Shown piece after piece: positions 60,154-64,000 of a DNA stretch of 64,000 bases. The stretch lies in contig NZ_JARZAI010000015.1 in the NCBI RefSeq assembly GCF_029893355.1, positions 148,019 through 212,018 on the forward strand. Direction: 5' to 3'. The notes beneath the pieces were generated by a model. The model was not told the origin of the DNA, did no database searches, and saw only the letters and a list, made by a program, of their open reading frames with translations. Both the position numbers and the translations under genes were made by a program. Numbering within the stretch: position 1 is the stretch's first letter; the number at the start of each line of letters is the position of its first letter. Source of the DNA: Kitasatospora sp. MAA4. Lineage in GTDB: Bacteria; Actinomycetota; Actinomycetes; Streptomycetales; Streptomycetaceae.

Positions 60154-60390
60154 TCAGGACTGGTAGTCGTCGGCGTCCTCTGCGCAGTCCGACGTGCAGG
60201 CCGGCGCCGAGCCGACGCGGCGCGGGGTGCCGCAGTTCGGGCAGAGTTCGAGCAGCCCGACCGTAACCAGGAAGTTGGTCAGGTCGTCCAGCTCGGCCGG
60301 GGTGGTGGCGTCCGCGAACATGGCCGCGATCACCGGATCGTCGTCGGGGTCCGGGGTGATCGCCGGCATCTCGGGACTGGTGATGCTCAC
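60154..60390 (-). CDS. Small acidic zinc-ribbon protein
   Basis: 78 residues from GTG 60390 (AAGGGAG upstream). An acidic N-terminal half is followed by 'LELCPNCGTPRRVGSAPACTSDC', a four-Cys zinc ribbon. It is separated from the RecT-like gene by a perfect palindrome. Confidence 0.65.
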   Translation of the reverse strand: MSITSPEMPAITPDPDDDPVIAAMFADATTPAELDDLTNFLVTVGLLELCPNCGTPRRVGSAPACTSDCAEDADDYQS

Positions 60391-60409
60391 GATGGTTCTC
60401 CCTTCGGAA

Positions 60410-60443
60410 GCCGGCGCATGGTTCCGCGGAACCATGCGCCGGC
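60410..60443. terminator. 34-bp perfect palindrome
   Basis: Every base from 60410 to 60443 is self-complementary around 60426/60427 (centre TTCCGCGGAA, flanks CCGGCGCATGG). It lies 7 bp after the RecT-like stop codon and 20 bp before the next gene. It is a terminator or attenuator hairpin, though the absence of a loop is unusual. Confidence 0.7.
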
Positions 60444-60450
60444 CGGCTGG

Positions 60451-61395
60451 TCAGTGGTCGTCGTACTCGGTATCGGCGTACGACTCGCTGTCGTCCTGGT
60501 GCCGCTGCTCAGCGGCGCGGAGCGCACGACCCCGGGCGATCAGCGCGTCACCAAGCTGTCCCGTGATGCCGCCGGCGGTCACCGGCGCTTCGAGCAGCCC
60601 GTACCCGTGGGCGAGCCGGTACAGCCGGCTGACTTCCTCCGCCGTGGTGGCGCGCGCGGCACGGTCGGCGGCGTCCTGCGCGGACGGCCCGGCCGGCTGC
60701 TGCTCGATCGCCGGCGCGGCTGGCGCGTTGGTCAGGTTGCCCTCTTCGTCCACCCACACCGCGCCAAGCTCTTCCGGGGTGTAGATCAACCCGGACAAGG
60801 CGTCCTGCGCGGCTTCGCGGCACAACTCCGAGATGGCGCGGGCGCGGAGCATGGCGCGCGGGTAGGACATCCACGGCAGCTGCCTGCCCTTGTCGTCGCG
60901 GGCGATTGGCTGACCGTCCACCAGGCGGCACAGGCCGGCGCGGGCGGCGTCGTCCAGCGTCCAGGAGACCCGGAACACGTGCTCCGGGTCGTCGGCCCGG
61001 ATCAGCTCGGCGACGGCTTCGGTACCGGTGGCCCGGACGCGGAGCTTGTGACCAGCACGGCGGACCAACGTCCCCATCAGCTGCGCGTTCGCCGACGGAA
61101 CCCCGTTGATCACGGTGATGCCCTGCATCGCGGCGACCGGGCCGAGCCCGAGTTCCGCCGCATACCCGATCGCCCACAACACGTCAGCCGGCCGGTTGCG
61201 GAAGTGCTTCGGGACCATACCGGAGCGCGCCAGCATCTCGGCGTACTCGATCTGCTCGCCCATCGACATGCGTGTGAGGCCACCCGCCGGCCGCTGCTGC
61301 TGAACGGCGCGGGCCGACGGAACCCGGGTGATCTCGTGAACCACCGGGGCCGGAGCCCCCGCCATGGTGACGGGGGCGACGGTCATCACGGTCAT
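60451..61395 (-). CDS. recT: RecT-like single-strand annealing protein
   Basis: 314 residues from ATG 61395 (GGAGG upstream). 'GEQIEYAEMLARSGMVPKHFRNRPADVLWAIGYAAELGLGPVAAMQGITVINGVPSANAQLMGTLVRRAG' is the RecT/Bet-type core pattern of phage annealing proteins; 'SYPRAMLRARAISELCREAAQDALSGLIYTPEELG' is typical of actinophage RecT relatives. It would anneal complementary strands during phage or element recombination. No partner exonuclease is visible. Confidence 0.8.
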   Translation of the reverse strand: MTVMTVAPVTMAGAPAPVVHEITRVPSARAVQQQRPAGGLTRMSMGEQIEYAEMLARSGMVPKHFRNRPADVLWAIGYAAELGLGPVAAMQGITVINGVPSANAQLMGTLVRRAGHKLRVRATGTEAVAELIRADDPEHVFRVSWTLDDAARAGLCRLVDGQPIARDDKGRQLPWMSYPRAMLRARAISELCREAAQDALSGLIYTPEELGAVWVDEEGNLTNAPAAPAIEQQPAGPSAQDAADRAARATTAEEVSRLYRLAHGYGLLEAPVTAGGITGQLGDALIARGRALRAAEQRHQDDSESYADTEYDDH

Positions 61396-61532
61396 GCTGC
61401 TGCCCTCCGGGCGGTCACGGGCCGCCGGGTGGCCGAGCGGCGGTTGAAGCGCGGGCACGTGTGGCTGTGCAGCCACACGCGGCGGTCGTCCTGGTCGTCC
61501 AGCTCGCATCCGGCGCGCCATCCCTGGCACAT
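61392..61532 (-). CDS. Mini-protein coupled to RecT
   Basis: 46 residues: MCQGWRAGCELDDQDDRRVW, HSHTCPRFNRR and a basic tail. Three Cys plus His-x-His may bind zinc. Its TGA overlaps the RecT start (ATGA), which supports a real coupled gene. The start lies right after a hairpin. Confidence 0.5.
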   Translation of the reverse strand: MCQGWRAGCELDDQDDRRVWLHSHTCPRFNRRSATRRPVTARRAAA

Positions 61533-61546
61533 CGCCGAAGCGGGGG

Positions 61547-61573
61547 CCGCAGCCCCCGCGCGGGGGGCTGCGG
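61547..61573 (-). terminator. Hairpin after the basic protein gene
   Basis: 11-bp stem CCGCAGCCCCC (61547-61557) / GGGGGCTGCGG (61563-61573), 5-nt loop. It lies between the basic protein gene and the mini-protein/RecT pair; it may attenuate rather than fully terminate. Confidence 0.65.
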
Positions 61574-61589
61574 ACAGAGTGGAGATGGT

Positions 61590-61985
61590 CTAGCGAACCT
61601 CCGTGGCGACGGTGCGGCCGAACAGGAAGCCGCGCCACGCGGCGGCGTTGCGGGCCTTGTCGGTCTTCGTGCGGCCACCGGGCAGGTAGGCGACCAGCGC
61701 CCGCAGCAGCCCGAGCGCATCCGAGCGCAGGTCGTACGCCTTCGCCCGGACGGCGAAGCGGACGCGGCGGCCGGTGGTCTTGCTCTTGCCGGTCTGGACG
61801 GTCCAGGTGTGGGCGGCGGCGACGGTGCCGAGCTTCGCGGCGGTCCTCGTGACCTGCGCCGCGTACTTCACCAGGTCGCCGGCGCCGAGACGGCCGAGGA
61901 ACTGCGCGGCGGTGACCAGGTGGCCGACCTTGCGGGCCTTGCGCACGGTCTCGCGGTAGTGGCGGCGGGTGCGGATGCGGTACAT
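61590..61985 (-). CDS. Basic hypothetical element protein
   Basis: 131 residues; AAGGAA before ATG 61985. Strongly basic: 'RIRTRRHYRETVRKARKVGHLVTAAQFLGRL', 'TGKSKTTGRRVRFAVRAKAYDLRSDALGLLRALVAYLPGG'. Probably binds nucleic acid. It diverges from the HTH protein at 62169 across the twin operators. Confidence 0.65.
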   Translation of the reverse strand: MYRIRTRRHYRETVRKARKVGHLVTAAQFLGRLGAGDLVKYAAQVTRTAAKLGTVAAAHTWTVQTGKSKTTGRRVRFAVRAKAYDLRSDALGLLRALVAYLPGGRTKTDKARNAAAWRGFLFGRTVATEVR

Positions 61986-62093
61986 TCGCGATTCCTTCTC
62001 GTTCGTGAGTGTTCGGGTTGGAGTGCCGCAGGTCAGCGGTCCCGTGGAAAGTTCGGCTGACCTGCGGCTTTGTCGTTTCCGACATCGAGAACA

Positions 62094-62157
62094 CTAGCAA
62101 GGTTTCTTGCTAGTCGTCTAGAGGGTTCGGCCTTGAAAGTGGCAAGAATTCTTGCCA
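62094..62157. promoter_or_regulatory. Twin operators GCAAG-N4-CTTGC
   Basis: CTAGCAAG-GTTT-CTTGCTAG (62094-62113) and TGGCAAGAATTCTTGCCA (62140-62157) share GCAAG-N4-CTTGC, centres 45 bp apart, in the divergent promoter region between 61985 and 62169. The second lies just 11 bp before the HTH gene. Confidence 0.8.
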
Positions 62158-62168
62158 TCCTGGCGGAC

Positions 62169-62387
62169 ATGGCCACCACTACCGATGACCCCCGCCGCGC
62201 GCGCCTGAAGCGGGCCGTAAAGAAGCTCACCGACGCGCAAGCCGAGTACGACGACGCGCTGTTCGACCTGCTCACGAACGGCGGCTACGGCAGCCGCAAA
62301 GCCGCATCCGAGATGACCGGGCTGACCGCCGAAGCCCTGCGACTGCGCTTGATCAAGCTCAAGGCCCACGGGCCGGCGGCCGAGTGA
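62169..62387 (+). CDS. Small HTH protein, candidate element regulator
   Basis: 72 residues: a helical start 'RARLKRAVKKLTDAQAEYDDALFDLL', then 'YGSRKAASEMTGLTAEALRLRLIKLK', an HTH pattern. It lies next to two identical-type palindromes, so it probably represses both divergent genes, in the manner of a phage switch. Confidence 0.7.
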   Translation: MATTTDDPRRARLKRAVKKLTDAQAEYDDALFDLLTNGGYGSRKAASEMTGLTAEALRLRLIKLKAHGPAAE

Positions 62388-62481
62388 CCGGCCCGGGTCG
62401 CCGTCACGCGCCGTGGCGCCGGCCCCGGCCGGTCAACCGACCAACCCCCGCAGCGCCGACCACCGACCCGAGAGAGTCCCC

Positions 62482-62886
62482 GTGCATCTCCTTCAGCTCA
62501 CCGTCTCCACCTGGGAGACCTACCCGCAGGCGGACGCGTGCGGCCGGCCCGGACAGGGCCACATGCCCGGCATGGACCCGGGCCTGATCCACGCCGTGAA
62601 CCGTCACGACTGGGCCATAGCCACCGAGCGGCCCCACCTGGTGGTGTACGTGACCAGCGAGAGCGCCGGCGGCACGGTCGTGGGCGTCATGTGCCCCACC
62701 GACGACCCGCAACCTTCGCCGACCACCGAGGGCCGGTACTGCTTGCCCGGCGTGCTGCTCGACTCGTCCGACCCGACCGCCGCCGCGCTGCTCGGCGGCC
62801 GGGCCCCGTTGAGCCAGCACCGCGAGAAGCGCCGCGTGCGGGACTTCTCCCTGTCCGCATGGCTCACCACCGGCCAGCAGCGGTGA
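62482..62886 (+). CDS. Hypothetical element protein
   Basis: 134 residues from GTG 62482 (GAGAGAG upstream). 'LLQLTVSTWETYPQADACGRPGQGH', 'NRHDWAIATERPHLVVYVTSESAGGTVVGVM' suggest a small alpha/beta fold. The stop overlaps the next start (GTGA). Function unknown. Confidence 0.6.
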   Translation: MHLLQLTVSTWETYPQADACGRPGQGHMPGMDPGLIHAVNRHDWAIATERPHLVVYVTSESAGGTVVGVMCPTDDPQPSPTTEGRYCLPGVLLDSSDPTAAALLGGRAPLSQHREKRRVRDFSLSAWLTTGQQR

Positions 62887-63485
62887 GCGACGACATGCCG
62901 GCCGAGCGCGCCGGCTTCCTGGGCAACGCCCTTCAGCAGCCCCCGGCCGTGCCGCCGGCGCCCCCCTACGCGCCGGCCAGCGCCGCGCGGGCTGGGGTGC
63001 GGCGCGGCCCGCTGGTCGCGGGCGTGGCCGTGGGCGTCGGGCTGTGCGTGGCGGCCGGCTACGGGATCGCCGCCCTGACCGGGATCAGCGGTACGCCGAG
63101 CCCGGCCGAGACGCCGTGCGGGGTGATGGGCGCGATGTGCCCGGTGCACGACGACCAGCAGCCGGCCGGCGCCGGCGCAGCGCCGTACAACGGTTCTGGG
63201 GACGCGTTCCTGACCGACTGCCAGTCACACGACTTCGGGAACGGCTCGATCAGTGTCAACATGCGGTGGTCGGTGACGAACCATGACACAGTCGAGCACA
63301 CGTACCGGGTGACCATCTTCGGTTGGCGCGGCTTCGGTGCTCAGCCCCGTGTCGAAACGGTCCGCGTGCCAGCCGGCACCACGCAGCAGGAGATGACGAC
63401 GTTCGCCGGCTCCAACGCGGCGACGCCCGAGCAGCCGTACCCGCAGCCGGCGTGCAACGTCGGGGAAACGACGGTCGTGGGCTGA
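62883..63485 (+). CDS. Single-TM exported protein with beta domain
   Basis: 200 residues. A Pro-rich cytoplasmic start (ALQQPPAVPPAPPYAPA) leads into TM 'GPLVAGVAVGVGLCVAAGYGIAAL', then an outside domain whose ~100 last residues look like a FxLYD/Ig-like strand sandwich ('MRWSVTNHDTVEHTYRVTIFGWRGF', 'VRVPAGTTQQEMTTFAGS'). Four Cys outside may pair. Possible surface protein of the element. Confidence 0.65.
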   Translation: MSDDMPAERAGFLGNALQQPPAVPPAPPYAPASAARAGVRRGPLVAGVAVGVGLCVAAGYGIAALTGISGTPSPAETPCGVMGAMCPVHDDQQPAGAGAAPYNGSGDAFLTDCQSHDFGNGSISVNMRWSVTNHDTVEHTYRVTIFGWRGFGAQPRVETVRVPAGTTQQEMTTFAGSNAATPEQPYPQPACNVGETTVVG

Positions 63486-63525
63486 GCTCCGCAGCGCCGA
63501 CCAACAACAGCGAAGCGAGACACCC

Positions 63526-63876
63526 ATGCCCACCAACGACCCGGGCCGCAGCGCACCCGTACGTCTCGCCGGCGGCGGCACCGCCGAACTGCTCTGGTCG
63601 TCTGTCCGGGACGCGGCCGAGACCGACCCGGGTCACGTGCGCGCCGACGTCGTCCACTACGCCCGGATCGGCCCCGACCTGTGGTGGCCGGCCGCGCGGC
63701 TGATCAAGCGCGCCATGTCCGCGCAGGGCATCGCCGGCGAGCTGTCATCGGACAACCCCCGCGCCGCGCTCGAAGTGCTGAACGCCTTCGGCGTCACCTG
63801 CGTGCAGATCACCCGATTCAAGGACGGCCGGCCCGTGATGGTGACCGAGGAACAGAAGGGAACCGCCGGTCACTGA
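63526..63876 (+). CDS. Hypothetical element protein
   Basis: 116 residues. 'ELLWSSVRDAAETDPGHVRADVVHYARIGPDLWWPAARLIKRAM' and 'ALEVLNAFGVTCVQITRFKDGRPVMVTEEQ'. Function unknown; last gene before the insertion sequence. Confidence 0.6.
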   Translation: MPTNDPGRSAPVRLAGGGTAELLWSSVRDAAETDPGHVRADVVHYARIGPDLWWPAARLIKRAMSAQGIAGELSSDNPRAALEVLNAFGVTCVQITRFKDGRPVMVTEEQKGTAGH

Positions 63877-63904
63877 CCCCGTGAACGCCGAAGGCCCACA
63901 CCGT

Positions 63905-64000
63905 CCTTGGGTTCCAGGGGTCGTCGCAACACCACTGGTTCTAGGTGGTGAGTAGATCACGTAGACGCTCGGCTGGGGTATCCCAGTCGAGCGTCTTGCG
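63905..64000 (-). mobile_element. IS30-family insertion sequence, right end (runs off window)
   Basis: The stretch from about 63905 (GGGTTCCAGGGGTCGTCGCA) is the likely terminal inverted repeat, just after the last element gene. It is followed by the end of a transposase gene. Confidence 0.65.
63941..64000 (-). CDS. IS30-family transposase, C-terminal end
   Basis: The last 19 residues read RKTLDWDTPAERLRDLLTT and stop, the very conserved C-terminus of actinobacterial IS30 transposases (normally N-R-K-T-L-G/D-W-x-T-P). The rest lies beyond the window. Confidence 0.8.
   Translation of the reverse strand, partial: RKTLDWDTPAERLRDLLTT

Overview
The window is high-GC actinobacterial DNA and reads as Streptomyces or Kitasatospora. 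Codons are rich in third-position G/C, many genes start with GTG, and the gene families are typical of that group (SARP/AfsR regulator, DrrAB exporter, DUF2079, actinobacterial Rhs proteins, pSAM2-like replication and integration genes). No rRNA or tRNA gene was found.

Region 1 (1-23.2 kb) is ordinary chromosome. It holds an MFS pump fragment with TetR-type operators, panB, a secreted glycosidase-like protein with FG-GAP-like repeats, a DrrAB-type ABC exporter facing a SARP/AfsR-like regulator, an M50 protease, an EntS-like MFS transporter, map, a DUF-type primase-polymerase-like protein, an autoregulated PadR repressor, a GNAT acetyltransferase, a GH27 alpha-galactosidase, a lytic transglycosylase, a DUF2079 membrane protein and an atypical hemC. 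Region 2 (23.2-24.0 kb) is a scrap yard: the tail of a prolyl oligopeptidase, the C-terminal part of a nitrilase and a 96-bp diverged copy of part of hemC lie head to tail.

Region 3 (24.1-48.8 kb) is the most unusual part. A 1447-residue secreted LamG/ricin protein diverges from a 2134-residue Rhs protein. The Rhs protein ends in a Hint autoprocessing domain and a GIY-YIG-like nuclease tip, followed by a DUF4259-type immunity gene. Downstream are three orphan toxin tips. Each begins with the same ~50-bp stretch that encodes the last Hint residues (HTYYVLAG-TPVLVHN-C), and two are cut off by an in-frame TAG directly before that stretch. Two tips have their own candidate immunity genes. Four copies of a ~22-bp core punctuate the array, and one copy abuts the stop codon of a tyrosine integrase. 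A compact AICE-like block (int, xis, a small ORF, RepSA-like rep, GntR, a possible toxin-antitoxin pair; no tra) lies inside the array. A two-gene block (MNQN protein and DUF7848-like protein) plus core plus Hint arm occurs twice. I read this as a reservoir of silent Rhs tips that can replace the expressed tip by homologous recombination, and that has also been targeted by an integrative element.

Region 4 (48.8-64 kb) is a second integrative or prophage-like element. It has a damaged tyrosine integrase (two compensating frameshifts across the catalytic His/Tyr segment), an excisionase, an overlapping operon of small unknown genes, a zinc-ribbon GIY-YIG protein, a frameshifted HEAGH metalloprotease-like gene, a serine recombinase, a lipoprotein, a RecT-like annealing protein and a small HTH protein behind two matching GCAAG-N4-CTTGC operators. 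The right edge enters an IS30-family transposase.
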